Shown piece by piece: positions 17,060 to 27,023 of a stretch of 64,000 nucleotides of DNA. Below the pieces are notes generated by a model that worked only from the letters and a program-made list of their open reading frames with translations, was not told the origin of the DNA and did no database searches. The stretch is from Streptomyces aureoverticillatus (lineage in GTDB: Bacteria > Actinomycetota > Actinomycetes > Streptomycetales > Streptomycetaceae). Both the position numbers and the translations under genes were made by a program. The stretch spans positions 62,001-126,000 of the forward strand of contig NZ_BMSY01000011.1 in the NCBI RefSeq assembly GCF_014649395.1, written 5' to 3'. Each line of letters begins with the position of its first letter. Position 1 is the stretch's first letter.

Positions 17060-17081
17060 GCGGGCCGTTCGAGCGGCCCGC
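17060..17081 (+). terminator. Hairpin after the CNNM operon
   Basis: A perfect 8-bp inverted repeat GCGGGCCG/CGGCCCGC with a 6-nt loop lies 34 bp after the stop of the second CNNM gene. Confidence 0.6.
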
Positions 17082-17136
17082 GCGGGTGCGGGTCGTCCGG
17101 GCGGCCCGAGCCCGCGCGGGTCCGGCTGACGCGCTC

Positions 17137-17223
17137 AGAGCCTGTCTTTGAACCCCCGTCGTTCGCGCGGAGCGCGGGCGCAGCGGCGTCCGGCACGCAG
17201 GCGGGGGTTCAAAGGCAGGCTCT
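17137..17223. repeat. Palindromic MITE-like element, copy 1 (87 bp)
   Basis: Ends are a 22-bp inverted repeat, AGAGCCTGTCTTTGAACCCC... at the left and its complement at the right with one mismatch. The interior contains CGTTCGCGCGGAGCGCGGGC. The same ends and the same left interior occur at 21992-22148. Both copies sit between convergent genes, and the right end contains the holin gene stop codon. Confidence 0.75.
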
Positions 17224-17471
17224 CAGAGCACGGGGTGGCGCCCCCGGCCGTCCGGGGTCTCGGTGAGGCCGGGGCCGGGTGGGCCGATCCTCGCGGAGCC
17301 GAGGGCGGTCAGGACGGCGAGCAGCGCCGCCATTCCGGCCGTGCCGAGGGCGGCGGCCCACTCCACGTCGAGGAGGTTCGTCGCCCCGGCGACGAGGACG
17401 GCGGCGAGCGCCTGCGCGAAGGTGCGGACCGCGCGCTCGGCGGTCGCTTTCCAGAAGGCGGCGGTCCACAT
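17223..17471 (-). CDS. Small holin-like membrane protein
   Basis: A protein of 82 aa. It begins MWTAAFWKATAERAVRTFAQ and has two hydrophobic helices, ~residues 17-32 and 42-60, then a polar tail. This is the pattern of small actinophage/Streptomyces holin proteins encoded in the chromosome. Its stop lies in the end of the palindromic repeat. It is the last gene of a minus-strand cluster (sigma factor, two membrane proteins, holin). A pore-forming role is inferred only from family resemblance. Confidence 0.65.
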   Translation of the reverse strand: MWTAAFWKATAERAVRTFAQALAAVLVAGATNLLDVEWAAALGTAGMAALLAVLTALGSARIGPPGPGLTETPDGRGRHPVL

Positions 17472-17538
17472 GACGGACCCCTCTCTCGAAGCGAGGAGCC
17501 CCTCGGGCCTGCCGGGACGCCCCCGTCGGTCCAGGTCC

Positions 17539-17985
17539 TCAACTGCCGTCATGTTCGCGCTTCTTGTAGACGAGCGTCGAGATGGTTGCGAGGAAAACAG
17601 CGGACAAGGTGCCGACGCCGGAGAAGGCCACCGTGGCCGGGAAGGCGCCGTGCACGGCGGCGACCACCGCGGCCGTGAAGAAGAACGCGCACAGCGCGGA
17701 GGAGAGCACGACGAAGACGCGGAACCCGACGCGGCCCGCGCGGCGCCTGCGGGCCGCGGCCCTCGCGCAGGCCGGACAGGCCGGTGAGGCCAGTGCCGCC
17801 GCCACGGCCAACGGCTCGGCGGGGCACGCGAGTTCGGGCCCGCGCGGCTCCAGGGCCCGGGCCGGTTCGAGCCCGGTCGGCCCGGAGAACCCCGGCGGCG
17901 CGGACGGCTCGGGCGGCTCGGGCGGAACTCGGCTGACGACTCCGCGCGCGGGGGCGGGCGTGACCTCCATCGCCGATCCGGCCAT
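17539..17985 (-). CDS. Hypothetical membrane protein, two C-terminal helices
   Basis: A protein of 148 aa from ATG 17985 (GAGGGAC ~11 nt upstream; ATG 17970 is an alternative). The first ~80 residues are Pro/Glu/Ala-rich with no similarity I recognise. A short CPAC motif precedes a basic cluster AARRRRAGRVG, then come two membrane helices (VFVVLSSALCAFFFTAAVVA and TVAFSGVGTLSAVFLATIST). The tail VYKKREHD is cytosolic. It is co-directional with the holin and sigma genes. Function is unknown. Confidence 0.6.
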   Translation of the reverse strand: MAGSAMEVTPAPARGVVSRVPPEPPEPSAPPGFSGPTGLEPARALEPRGPELACPAEPLAVAAALASPACPACARAAARRRRAGRVGFRVFVVLSSALCAFFFTAAVVAAVHGAFPATVAFSGVGTLSAVFLATISTLVYKKREHDGS

Positions 17986-18140
17986 AGCTGATCCGTCCCT
18001 CTGATGGGGCGGGTTCTGGTCAGCTGAGGACTGCCTAAGTGCGGGTGTGTCATGGTGAGTCACGCAGGTGCTCCTTGCAGAAGGGGTGCTGGGGCTGTCC
18101 GCCACTGTCCGGGCTGCGAGTTCCGACGGTGGCGGGCAGT

Positions 18141-18227
18141 CGTTCGGCCATCTGTTGGCCGTCCGTTCTGGCCATCGGATGGCCAGTCGTCCGGCTATCT
18201 GTCGGCCGTCCGGCTATCTGTTGGCCA
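18141..18227. repeat. Imperfect 19-24-bp tandem repeats
   Basis: About four degenerate units with the core CGTCCGGCTATCTGTTGGCC. They overlap the 3' end of the 18214-18699 gene and the gap before the next gene. Confidence 0.6.
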
Positions 18228-18699
18228 GCCGCTCCTGGCGCCTGCGGCGCGCGCCTCCCGGACGGGTCCTGCGGGGCGGCGCGTCGGTGACGAACCAGTG
18301 GCGGGCGGTGATCGCCACGGCCGTCAGCGGAATGGCGAGGCTGACGGCCATCCCCCGGGTCGCCCACACCATCACCATGAAGGCGAGGCCGCCCGCCCAG
18401 AACACGCTCTCCACAGTCCAGCGCGGGCACTGCACACGGATCTGCCCGATGCGCGTGCCGCGCCGGTCGGGGGCGGGTGGCGGGCACAGCGGCCGCGGCG
18501 GCGGGGTGCCGCCCGCCCGCAGGCGGACGACCTCCTCCCGCACCTGGGCGCGCCGCTGTTCGTGCAGGCTCGCCTGCTTGAGCAGTTGGAACAGTTCGTC
18601 GTGCCGCTGATGGCCGTCGGGTCGGCCGCGATACCGGCCGCCGCGCTTGCCCTGCCAGGTGTCCGCACGCTCTTGGTGCGGCAGCGAATCCTTGGCCAC
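18214..18699 (-). CDS. Hypothetical membrane protein next to sigma factor
   Basis: A protein of 161 aa. The N-terminal ~60 residues are charged and predicted helical (HDELFQLLKQASLHEQRRAQ), then a Pro/Arg linker, and two hydrophobic helices at ~100-135 (VFWAGGLAFMVMVWATRGMA and AIPLTAVAITARHWFV). The C-terminal tail is strongly basic. The start lies 4 bp after the stop of the sigma-factor gene, so they are co-transcribed. A membrane-bound anti-sigma role is conceivable from that position but is not shown by sequence. Confidence 0.6.
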   Translation of the reverse strand: MAKDSLPHQERADTWQGKRGGRYRGRPDGHQRHDELFQLLKQASLHEQRRAQVREEVVRLRAGGTPPPRPLCPPPAPDRRGTRIGQIRVQCPRWTVESVFWAGGLAFMVMVWATRGMAVSLAIPLTAVAITARHWFVTDAPPRRTRPGGARRRRQERLANR

Positions 18700-18703
18700 C
18701 TCA

Positions 18704-19333
18704 TCATCCCCTTCTCATGACCCTGGAGAGGAACTCGGTCAGTTCCTCCACATCGACGCCGGCCTCGGTGAGGTTCCGTCTGGCCTTGCAGTGATACGTA
18801 CGGAGATGTCCCTCGTGTACGTCGAGGACGCGAGCCGCCTCCTTCCAGTCGAGGGCGAAGACCGCGCGGGCGTGGAACGCGGCCCTGCGCCGGTCGGGCA
18901 GCCGGTCCACTTCGACCAGCGCGCCGACCAGCGGCCTGCCCGCCCTGCTCCCGCGCGCCGCGGTGTCCCGGTCGGCGGCCCACTCGCCGAACAGCGGCGC
19001 CAGGTCCTCGCAGACGACGCGCGCCGTGCGCGGATCGGGCAGGTTGTGCCGGTGATCCGCGGCCAAGTCCATGACGGCGTCGTACAGATGGACCCTGACC
19101 TCGTCCTCGCGGTAGTCCTCCCAGCGTGCGAACACTTCCGCGAAGGCCTGCCGGGTGACCCACTCGCTGTCGACGAGGGGATGCCCGAATTCGCTGTAGG
19201 CCTCGCGCTTGAACCAAGGGAAGAAATCGTCGAGCAGTTTGTCCTGGACCCGTTGGACGTCCGGCGGGAGCGGCGGCCGCCGGTGTCGAGGGAGAAGACG
19301 CTCGCCGTCGCCCGAATGCGGGTCTGGGGTCAC
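18704..19333 (-). CDS. Sigma-70-family (ECF-like) RNA polymerase sigma factor
   Basis: A protein of 209 aa with a GTG start behind a strong AAGGAGG. The N-terminal half (VQDKLLDDFFPWFKREAYSE to AFAEVFARWEDY) has the spacing of sigma region 2 but is divergent. The C-terminal half is a region-4 helix-turn-helix (LPDRRRAAFHARAVFALDWK, then EAARVLDVHEGHLRTYHCKA RRNL). The last residues VDVEELTEFLSRVMRRG are conserved in Streptomyces relatives. It is followed by a small membrane protein. Confidence 0.75.
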   Translation of the reverse strand: MTPDPHSGDGERLLPRHRRPPLPPDVQRVQDKLLDDFFPWFKREAYSEFGHPLVDSEWVTRQAFAEVFARWEDYREDEVRVHLYDAVMDLAADHRHNLPDPRTARVVCEDLAPLFGEWAADRDTAARGSRAGRPLVGALVEVDRLPDRRRAAFHARAVFALDWKEAARVLDVHEGHLRTYHCKARRNLTEAGVDVEELTEFLSRVMRRG

Positions 19334-19435
19334 GGCGGTACCTCCTTGGCCGGTCTTAGGCGCCGGTGGCGCCCTAGTGGACCGAGAACCTACTTGCTGT
19401 GTCCGGGAGGTGTTGCTTCGCCGCTTTTCCCCAGG

Positions 19436-20374
19436 TCAGACCGTAACTGGGGGATCTTGGACGGATCTTGGCGCCGCGAGCGCGGCACGGAGGCGGCCGA
19501 GGAAGGCCTGCGCGGCGGGCCCCGAAGGTCCGTCCTCGCGCCATGCGAGCCCGATCCTGCCCCGCGGCCGCGGCTCGTCGAACGCGAGTGTCCGCAGCCC
19601 GAGCGCGGCGGCGGCCTCGGCGCCGGGCGCCGGAAAGACGGCGACGCCGAGCCCTCGCGCGGCAAGCTGCACGAGCAGGTCGGGGGCAGCGGCCTCGAAG
19701 GCGATGCGAGGCGTGAATCCGGCCTGGGCACAGGCCCGTTCGAGCACGGCACGGAGCCCGGTTCCGCGAGGAAGGCTGATGAGGGGGCGGTCGGCGAGGG
19801 CGGTCAGGGGGATGGCCGCCCCCTCGGCCGACGCGACCAGCTGATCGTCTGCCGCCACCATCGCGGCCAGCGGTTCGTCGACCACGATCTGCCAGGTGAC
19901 GCCCTGCGGCGGGGTGTCCTCGGCGAGACCGGCCAGGGCGATGTCGAGCCGCCCCTCGCGCACGGCCGCGAGCATGCGGTCCGAGGTGTCCTCGGTGAGG
20001 GCGATCTCGACGTGCGGGTGGTCGTCGTGGAAGTCGGCAAGCACCGACGCCACGTCGTACTCGTGCGTCGCCGCACCCGACACGAGCCCGATCGTGACCC
20101 GCCCGCGCAGCAGCCCGGCGAACTCGTCGGCCGTCTGGCGTATCCCGTCGACGGCGGCGAGCGCGGCGCGCGCGTACGGCAGCACGGCCGCGCCCGCCGC
20201 CGTCACGGTCACCGAACGGCCCGAGCGATCGAGGAGAGGCTGCCCCAATTCCCGTTCCAGCTGCCGGATCTGGGCGCTGACACCGGGCTGCGCCACATGC
20301 AGAACGGCGGCCGCACGGGTGAAGTTGGCCTCCTCCACGACGGCGAGGAAGTACCGGAGCTGGCGAAGTTCCAT
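19436..20374 (-). CDS. LysR-family transcriptional regulator
   Basis: A protein of 312 aa. The N-terminal winged helix has the LysR signature MELRQLRYFLAVVEEANFTR AAAVLHVAQPGVSAQIRQLE (residues 1-40). The effector domain starts near residue 92 (VTIGLVSGAATHEYDV). It is divergent from the maleylpyruvate-isomerase-like gene, the classical LysR arrangement. The intergenic region holds a 5-bp inverted repeat with a 10-bp spacer. The effector is unknown. Confidence 0.92.
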   Translation of the reverse strand: MELRQLRYFLAVVEEANFTRAAAVLHVAQPGVSAQIRQLERELGQPLLDRSGRSVTVTAAGAAVLPYARAALAAVDGIRQTADEFAGLLRGRVTIGLVSGAATHEYDVASVLADFHDDHPHVEIALTEDTSDRMLAAVREGRLDIALAGLAEDTPPQGVTWQIVVDEPLAAMVAADDQLVASAEGAAIPLTALADRPLISLPRGTGLRAVLERACAQAGFTPRIAFEAAAPDLLVQLAARGLGVAVFPAPGAEAAAALGLRTLAFDEPRPRGRIGLAWREDGPSGPAAQAFLGRLRAALAAPRSVQDPPVTV

Positions 20375-20387
20375 AACCCCGGATGCT

Positions 20388-20407
20388 AGCCACGAGACGT
20401 ACTGGCT
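20388..20407. promoter_or_regulatory. Candidate LysR binding site
   Basis: Inverted repeat AGCCA-N10-TGGCT lies midway between the divergent LysR (start 20374) and isomerase-like (start 20446) genes. The geometry fits LysR sites, but the arms are short. Confidence 0.4.
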
Positions 20408-20445
20408 CTTGGACTTATGACAGTGCCGGGGACGATCTTTGAAGC

Positions 20446-21102
20446 ATGGCTGACACGGGGAAAAGCAACGTGGCGCACACCACCATGGACATCCGCTCCG
20501 CCATCGCGGCCGAACGCCGGGAGCTGGCCGACCTGTTGGACGGCCTCACGCCCGAGCAGTGGGACGCGCCGTCGCTGTGCGCGGGCTGGCGCGTGCGCGA
20601 GGTCGCCGCCCACATGTCGCTGGGCTTCCGGTACTCCCTCCCCCGGGTCCTGTGGGAGCTGGCCAAGGCGGGCGGGCGCCTGCACCGCATGACGGACCGC
20701 CGCGCCCACGCCGACGCGGCGGCGTTCGCGCCGGACGCCCTCGCCGGGTTCCTGCGGGACAACGCGCAGCACCCGTGGACCCCGCCGGTCGGCGGCTTCG
20801 CGAGCGCGCTCGGGCACGACGTCGTGCACGGCCTCGACATCACCGTGGCGCGGGGGATCCCCCGCCGCGTACCGGAGGACCGCGTCCGTATCCTCCTCGA
20901 CCACGTCACACCGAAGTCCGCGAAGTTCTTCGGCGTCGACCTGACCGGCCTGGAGCTGCGCGCCGACGACGCCGACTGGTCCTTCGGGGCGGGGGCGCCG
21001 CTGTCCGGCGCGGCGCAGGACCTGCTGCTGGTGGCCTTCGGCCGGAAGCTGCCTGCCGGGCGGCTGCGCGGCGAGGCCGCGGGACGCTTCACGCGGGGCT
21101 GA
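20446..21102 (+). CDS. Maleylpyruvate isomerase/DinB-like mycothiol-dependent family protein
   Basis: A protein of 218 aa of the TIGR03083/MDMPI group. The N-terminal four-helix DinB-like part is RSAIAAERRELADLLDGLT, with SLCAGWRVREVAAHMSLG supplying the His ligand. The second His motif is LGHDVVHGLDI (~124-134). Metal-ligand histidines at His56 and in HDVVH are kept. In actinobacteria these are mycothiol-dependent metalloenzymes with mostly unknown substrates. It is probably controlled by the divergent LysR. A start at the internal ATG 20485 is also possible. Confidence 0.8.
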   Translation: MADTGKSNVAHTTMDIRSAIAAERRELADLLDGLTPEQWDAPSLCAGWRVREVAAHMSLGFRYSLPRVLWELAKAGGRLHRMTDRRAHADAAAFAPDALAGFLRDNAQHPWTPPVGGFASALGHDVVHGLDITVARGIPRRVPEDRVRILLDHVTPKSAKFFGVDLTGLELRADDADWSFGAGAPLSGAAQDLLLVAFGRKLPAGRLRGEAAGRFTRG

Positions 21103-21146
21103 GGCCCGGAGCGTGCCCGCGGGCTGCGGGATACCATCGCATCGCC

Positions 21147-21992
21147 ATGCAGATCGATCCCACCCACACGAGCCTCGTCGCGGTCGGCGACTCCTTCACC
21201 GAGGGCATGTCCGACCTGCTCCCCGACGGCAGCTACCGAGGCTGGGCCGACGTGCTCGCCGAGCGCCTCGCGGCCGGCACACCAGGATTCCGCTACGCCA
21301 ACCTCGCCGTGCGCGGCAAGCTCATCGGGCAGATCGCCGAGGAGCAGGCCCCCATGGCCGCCGCGCTCGGCGCCGACGTGATCACCCTCGTCGGCGGCCT
21401 CAACGACACGCTGCGGCCCAAGTGCGACATGGGCCGGGTGCGGGCCCTCCTGGAGCAGGCGGTGGAGACGCTCGCCCCGGCGTGCAAGCAGCTCGTCCTG
21501 ATGCGCAGCCCCGGCCGCCAGGGCCCGGTCCTGGAGCGGTTCCGCCCGCGCATGGAGGCGCTCTTCCGGTACGTGGACGACCTCGCGGAACGGCACGGCG
21601 CCGTCGTCGTGGACCTGTACGGGGCCGCGGCGCTCGGCGACCAGCGGCTGTGGGACGTCGACCGGCTGCACCTGACGGCGGAGGGCCACCGCCGGGTCGC
21701 CGAGGCCGTGTGGCAGACGCTCGGCCACGCGCCCCAGGACGACTGGCGCACCCCGTTGCCCGCCTCCGCCCGCCCGGCCTGGGCCGCGCGCCGCGTGAGC
21801 GACGTCCGCTTCGCCCGGCAGCACCTCGGCCCGTGGATCGGCCGCCGCCTGACCGGCCGCTCGTCCGGCGACGGCCGCACGGGCGCGCATGTGGACCCCG
21901 TGACGGGACGCGCGTTCTGGGTGACGCCCGAGGACGCGGCGGCCCCGGGACCCGTACAGACGTGGCGGCGCGTGGAGCCGGACGCGGCCTGA
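21147..21992 (+). CDS. SGNH/GDSL-family hydrolase
   Basis: A protein of 281 aa. Block I is LVAVGDSFTEGM (catalytic Ser near residue 16), block III is VGGLNDTL, and block V is DRLHLTAEGH with the catalytic Asp and His. The C-terminal ~80 residues after AEAVWQTLGH form an extra basic region common in Streptomyces homologues. There is no signal peptide. TACCAT (21132-21137) ends 9 bp before the ATG and no RBS is visible, so the mRNA may be leaderless. It is probably an esterase or acyl hydrolase. Confidence 0.88.
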   Translation: MQIDPTHTSLVAVGDSFTEGMSDLLPDGSYRGWADVLAERLAAGTPGFRYANLAVRGKLIGQIAEEQAPMAAALGADVITLVGGLNDTLRPKCDMGRVRALLEQAVETLAPACKQLVLMRSPGRQGPVLERFRPRMEALFRYVDDLAERHGAVVVDLYGAAALGDQRLWDVDRLHLTAEGHRRVAEAVWQTLGHAPQDDWRTPLPASARPAWAARRVSDVRFARQHLGPWIGRRLTGRSSGDGRTGAHVDPVTGRAFWVTPEDAAAPGPVQTWRRVEPDAA

Positions 21993-22148
21993 GAGCCTGT
22001 CTTTGAACCCCCGTCGTTCGCGCGGAGCGCGGGCGCAGCGGCGTAGTGGGGTCTCCCCTGCTCGAGCGGAGCCGAGAGCTTGGGGAAGCGTGCGCTCGGC
22101 GTGCGTGCCGGACGCCGGGGCGCAGGCGGGGGTTCAAAGACAGGCTCT
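21992..22148. repeat. Palindromic MITE-like element, copy 2 (157 bp)
   Basis: A perfect 22-bp terminal inverted repeat AGAGCCTGTCTTTGAACCCC.. / complement. The left ~50 bp are identical to copy 1; the middle carries an extra ~70 bp that includes CCCCTGCTCGAGCGGAGCCG, another short Streptomyces-type repeat. It lies between the convergent SGNH and carotenoid oxygenase genes and begins at the last base of the SGNH stop codon. Confidence 0.75.
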
Positions 22149-22238
22149 GAGGGGGCCTACCTGGTGACCACCGGCCACGGTCGCGGTCATGGAGGAGTAC
22201 CGCTCCGTCACCTGGGGCGGGCCCAGCAAGGGTGCTGA

Positions 22239-23605
<1,367 letters not shown>

Positions 23606-23609
<4 letters not shown>

Positions 23610-25126
23610 GGTCGCTGCCTCCTGGTGCGGTCGGTGGGTGTGCCGAGGGTGGTCAGTGCCGCGGCCGTCGTGAGGACGGCGATGAGTGCCGTCGTGGCGA
23701 AGGCGGTGCGGTAGTCGGTGGCCGTGGGTGCGAGGGCGGTCAGCAGGGCGAGGCCGAGGGCGCCGCCGACCTGGCGGGTGGTGTTGACGAGGCCGCCCGC
23801 GAGGCCGGAGTCGGCGGGCGACACCCCGTCGGTGGACAGCGCGGTGAGCCGCACGAACGCGACGCCGAGCCCCGCGCCGACGAGGACCGAGGGGCCGAGC
23901 AGGTCCACGGCGAAGCTGCCGTCGGTGCGGGCCAGGGCGAGCCGGCCGAGGCCGAGCGTGAGAGCGGTGAGCGCGGCGACGAGGCCGGCACGACCGGGCA
24001 GCCGGGGCGCGAGGGTGGACGCGGCGACGACGGTGAGCGCGAGCGGAAGCTGTGTGAGGCCCGCCTCCAACGCGCCGTATCCGAGGACCTGTTGCTGATA
24101 GAGCGGCAGGAAGTAGAAGAGTCCGACCCAGACGGCGCCGAGCAGCGTCATGGCCGCATTGGCCGCCGCGACACGTCCGGTGCGCAGCAGACGCGGCGGT
24201 ACGAGCGGGGTGCGGGCCCGGCGCTGGCGGTCGGCGAAGGCGGCGAGGAGCACGAGGCCCGCGGCGGCGGCGAACGGCTGCCCGGCGGTGAGCGCGTAGA
24301 CGAGCGCGGTCAGGCCCGCGGTCGAGGTGAGCGCGCCGACGAGGTCCAGTCGGCCGCCCGCGGGCCGGTCGGCGGGGACCAGCAGCAGGGTCGCGACGAG
24401 CGAGGCGGCGGCGAGCGGCACGGCGACGAGGAACACCGCGCGCCAGCCGTACCACTCGGTGAGTACGCCGCTGAGGATCACCCCGGCCGCGCCGCCCGCA
24501 CCGGAGACGGCGCCCCACACGCCGAGTGCCGTGCCGCGGGCGATGCTGTTTCCGGCGCTCCTTGCGCTTCCTTTGCTTCCTCCATCTCCTCCGCTTCGTT
24601 CGTTGTCTCCGCTTCCTGTGCCGGGTGCCGGACCGGGCGGGAAGATCAGCAGCACGAGGGCGAGTGCGGCGGGCGCGAGGAGCGCGGCGCCGACGCCCTG
24701 GACGGCGCGAGCCGCGATCAGCGCGGTGGCGTTCGGGGCGAGCCCGGCAACGAGTGAAGCGAGGGCGAAGACCGTCGTCCCGACGACGAACATCCGCCGC
24801 CGACCGAAGAGATCCGCGAGCCGCCCACCGGGCAGCAGCAGCGCGCCGAAGGCGAGGACGTAGGCGTTGACCACCCAGGACAGCGCACCGGACGACAGGC
24901 CGAGCCCTTCGGAGACGGCGGGCAGCGCCACGTTCACGATGGAGGTGCTGAGGACGACAAGGAACTGTGCCGTGGCGAGGGCCGCGAGGGCGGGCCCTTG
25001 CCGGGTCCTCGGCGCCGGCGACGTCCGCGGGGCCTGCTGAGTCCACGGGATCTGCGGGATCTGCGGGGTCTGCGGGGTCTGCGGGGTCTGCCCCGGCTGC
25101 TGTGCCTCCTGCTGCGTCATCACCAT
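23606..25126 (-). CDS. MFS transporter, DHA2/EmrB-type drug exporter
   Basis: About 506 aa from ATG 25126 (GAGGG 4 nt upstream; ATG 25120 is also possible). After a Gln/Pro/Thr-rich N-terminus come 12-14 helices. The MFS motif A appears as GGRLADLFGRRRMFV, and motif C-like GVWGAVSGAGGAAGVILSGV follows. An inserted Gly/Ser/Asp loop (around residues 180-205) interrupts helices 5-6. The promoter region carries one of two matching TetR-type palindromes. It is translationally coupled to the carotenoid oxygenase. Confidence 0.88.
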
Positions 25127-25138
25127 CACGCCCTCAAG

Positions 25139-25160
25139 AAAGAGTGGTCGATCACTCACA
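25139..25160. promoter_or_regulatory. TetR operator in front of the MFS-oxygenase operon
   Basis: Core GAGTG-GTCGAT-CACTC (25142-25157), within a 22-bp site whose right arm ACTCACA equals that of the site before the TetR gene. The left outer arm is weaker (AAAGAGT). It lies 13-34 bp upstream of the MFS start. Confidence 0.65.
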
Positions 25161-25212
25161 CCTATCCCCTAAGAGAAGGCCGCGAGGGCGCGACCTTCCG
25201 AACGGGGGTGAT

Positions 25213-25779
25213 TCAGTAGTGCCTGATACCGGCCAGGAGCGTCCTGGTCCACGGCGCGTCCACCTCGAGCGCACCGATGGAGACGGCGACATTGCACAGG
25301 AATCCCCTGGCGAAGAACTCCTGAACGTCGTCGTCCCGCGCGCCGGACGCGGACCGCACGTACTCCACGAGCCGCGCGTACATCCCCTGCACCGCCTGCC
25401 TGATCTCCGGCTCACTGGCCGCACAGTTGGCGTGCATCAGGACCTTCAGCAGGTCCTCCCGGTCCGCGATGAGGTGGGCGTACTCATCCCCCATCGCGCG
25501 CAGCACATCGACAGGCTCCGCGCTGCCCACCTTCGCGACCGACTCACCGAGCCGCTCACGAATCAGCCGCGACACGTCCTCGATCACGGCCACGAACAGC
25601 GCCTGCTTGTCCGGGAACAGCCGGTACAGATACGACTGCGAGATCCCGGCACCCTTGGCGACCTCCGTCGTGGACGTGCCGTAGTACCCCCGCGCCGCGA
25701 ACACCTTCGCCGCGGTGGCCAGCACCTCACCTCTGCGCGCGTCCGCCGTGGAGAGCCGGCGCCCGTTCGTCGTTCCCAT
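25213..25779 (-). CDS. TetR-family transcriptional repressor
   Basis: A protein of 188 aa. The TetR helix-turn-helix is VFAARGYYGTSTTEVAKGAG then ISQSYLYRLFPDKQALFVAV (residues ~28-67). The ligand domain follows. The start codon is immediately flanked by a palindrome with the same core as the one before the MFS gene, so autoregulation and control of MFS-oxygenase are likely. The frame could extend upstream to 25803, but that part reads through the operator. Confidence 0.9.
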   Translation of the reverse strand: MGTTNGRRLSTADARRGEVLATAAKVFAARGYYGTSTTEVAKGAGISQSYLYRLFPDKQALFVAVIEDVSRLIRERLGESVAKVGSAEPVDVLRAMGDEYAHLIADREDLLKVLMHANCAASEPEIRQAVQGMYARLVEYVRSASGARDDDVQEFFARGFLCNVAVSIGALEVDAPWTRTLLAGIRHY

Positions 25780-25800
25780 GTGAGTAATAGACCACTCACA
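25779..25800. promoter_or_regulatory. TetR operator at the TetR gene start
   Basis: Perfect 7-bp arms TGTGAGT and ACTCACA with an 8-bp spacer. It touches the ATG at 25779 and lies between the TetR gene and the divergent SDR gene. Confidence 0.7.
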
Positions 25801-25976
25801 CATGGATCACGTCAAGGCCTCCCATCCCGATGGGACTGCATGGAACCGGATGGAACTGGATGGAATACGCCGCGGGCGCCGACGAGTTGACCAGACGCAG
25901 TTGTTGATCATGAGTCGATCCCGCCCACCGGGGGGGCTCAACCCGCCCCCCGACCCGCCCGTGAAGGAGCCACACC

Positions 25977-26873
25977 GTGAGCACGCGACCTCCCGTCCCG
26001 GACGCCGAGTCCGGCAGGCACACCGACAGCGGCACCGGCGGATCCAGGACCAAAACCGGAGCCGGAGCCGGGACCGAGACCGGCGCCGGAGGCGGGGCCG
26101 GGGCCGGGGCGGGCGCCGGGGCCCGGGCCGATGTCGCCCGCAGCCGTGCGGACGGTGGCCGCCTCGGCGGACGCACCATCGTCCTCATCGGCGGCGGCTC
26201 CGGCATCGGCCTGCGCGTCGCGCACCAGGCGGTCGCGGCCGGGGCCCGGGTGGTGCTCGGCGGACGGTCCCCGGAGCGGCTGGCCGCGGCGGCCGAGCCG
26301 CTGGGGAACGCCGCGACGTGGCACACCGTCGACGTCACCGACCGCCCTTCCCTCGCCTCCTTCTTCGACCGGGTCGAGCGCGTCGACCACCTCCTCACCA
26401 CCGCCGCGACCTACCAGGTCGGCCCCATGCGGGAGTTGAGCGACGAGGACGCCGAGAGCCCCTTCGTGTCCAAGTTCTGGGGCCAGTACCACGCGGTGCG
26501 CCTCGCCGCCCCGAAGCTCGCCGCCGACGGCTCCGTGGTCCTCATGTCCGGCGCCGCGGGCGCGCGCCCTCCCGGCCCGGCACCCGCCTACGCCGCCTGC
26601 AACGCCGCGCTCGAAGGCCTCGCCCGCGGCCTCGCCGTCGAGCTCGCCCCCGTCCGCGTCAACGTCGTCTCCCCCGGCACCGTCGACGGCAACCTGTGGC
26701 AGCAGCGTCCCGCAGGCACCCGCGAGGCCGCGTTCGCCCAGTACCGCCGTGACACCCTGTTGCACCGGCTTGCCACCGAGGACGAGATCGCCGACGCGGT
26801 CCTCTTCCTCTTCGGCAACGGCTACACGACGGGCTCGACGCTCTACCCCGACGGCGGCTACACCCTGCGCTGA
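25977..26873 (+). CDS. SDR-family oxidoreductase with low-complexity N-terminus
   Basis: A protein of 298 aa from GTG 25977 (GAAGGAG upstream). The first ~60 residues are Gly/Ala/Thr low complexity. The Rossmann start is TIVLIGGGSGIGLRVAHQ (67-84). The usual YxxxK is present only as AYAACNAALEG: Tyr is kept but the catalytic Lys position is not (N-A-A), so this is a divergent or atypical SDR. The end GSTLYPDGGYTLR is typical of fabG-like proteins. It is divergent from the TetR gene across the second operator and might be a further target. Confidence 0.8.
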   Translation: MSTRPPVPDAESGRHTDSGTGGSRTKTGAGAGTETGAGGGAGAGAGAGARADVARSRADGGRLGGRTIVLIGGGSGIGLRVAHQAVAAGARVVLGGRSPERLAAAAEPLGNAATWHTVDVTDRPSLASFFDRVERVDHLLTTAATYQVGPMRELSDEDAESPFVSKFWGQYHAVRLAAPKLAADGSVVLMSGAAGARPPGPAPAYAACNAALEGLARGLAVELAPVRVNVVSPGTVDGNLWQQRPAGTREAAFAQYRRDTLLHRLATEDEIADAVLFLFGNGYTTGSTLYPDGGYTLR

Positions 26874-26885
26874 CGCCGCCTTCAC

Positions 26886-26904
26886 CCCGGGCTTCCGGCC
26901 CGGG
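26886..26904 (+). terminator. Hairpin after SDR gene
   Basis: A perfect 7-bp stem CCCGGGC/GCCCGGG with a 5-nt loop, 12 bp after the SDR stop. Confidence 0.65.
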
Positions 26905-27009
26905 CTCCCTCCGAGCCATCGCCGCTGGGCCCGGACCGCGCGCCCCGGGCCCGGCCCTTTGGAGCTTCCGACAACCACGGCCGCGGCGCTGGCCTGCAGA
27001 AACCGCCAG

Positions 27010-27015
27010 TAGAAT
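27010..27015 (+). promoter_or_regulatory. -10 element of purB, probably leaderless transcript
   Basis: TAGAAT ends 8 bp before the GTG start of purB and there is no Shine-Dalgarno. The transcript would begin at or next to the start codon. Confidence 0.55.
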
Positions 27016-27023
27016 GGCCGACT

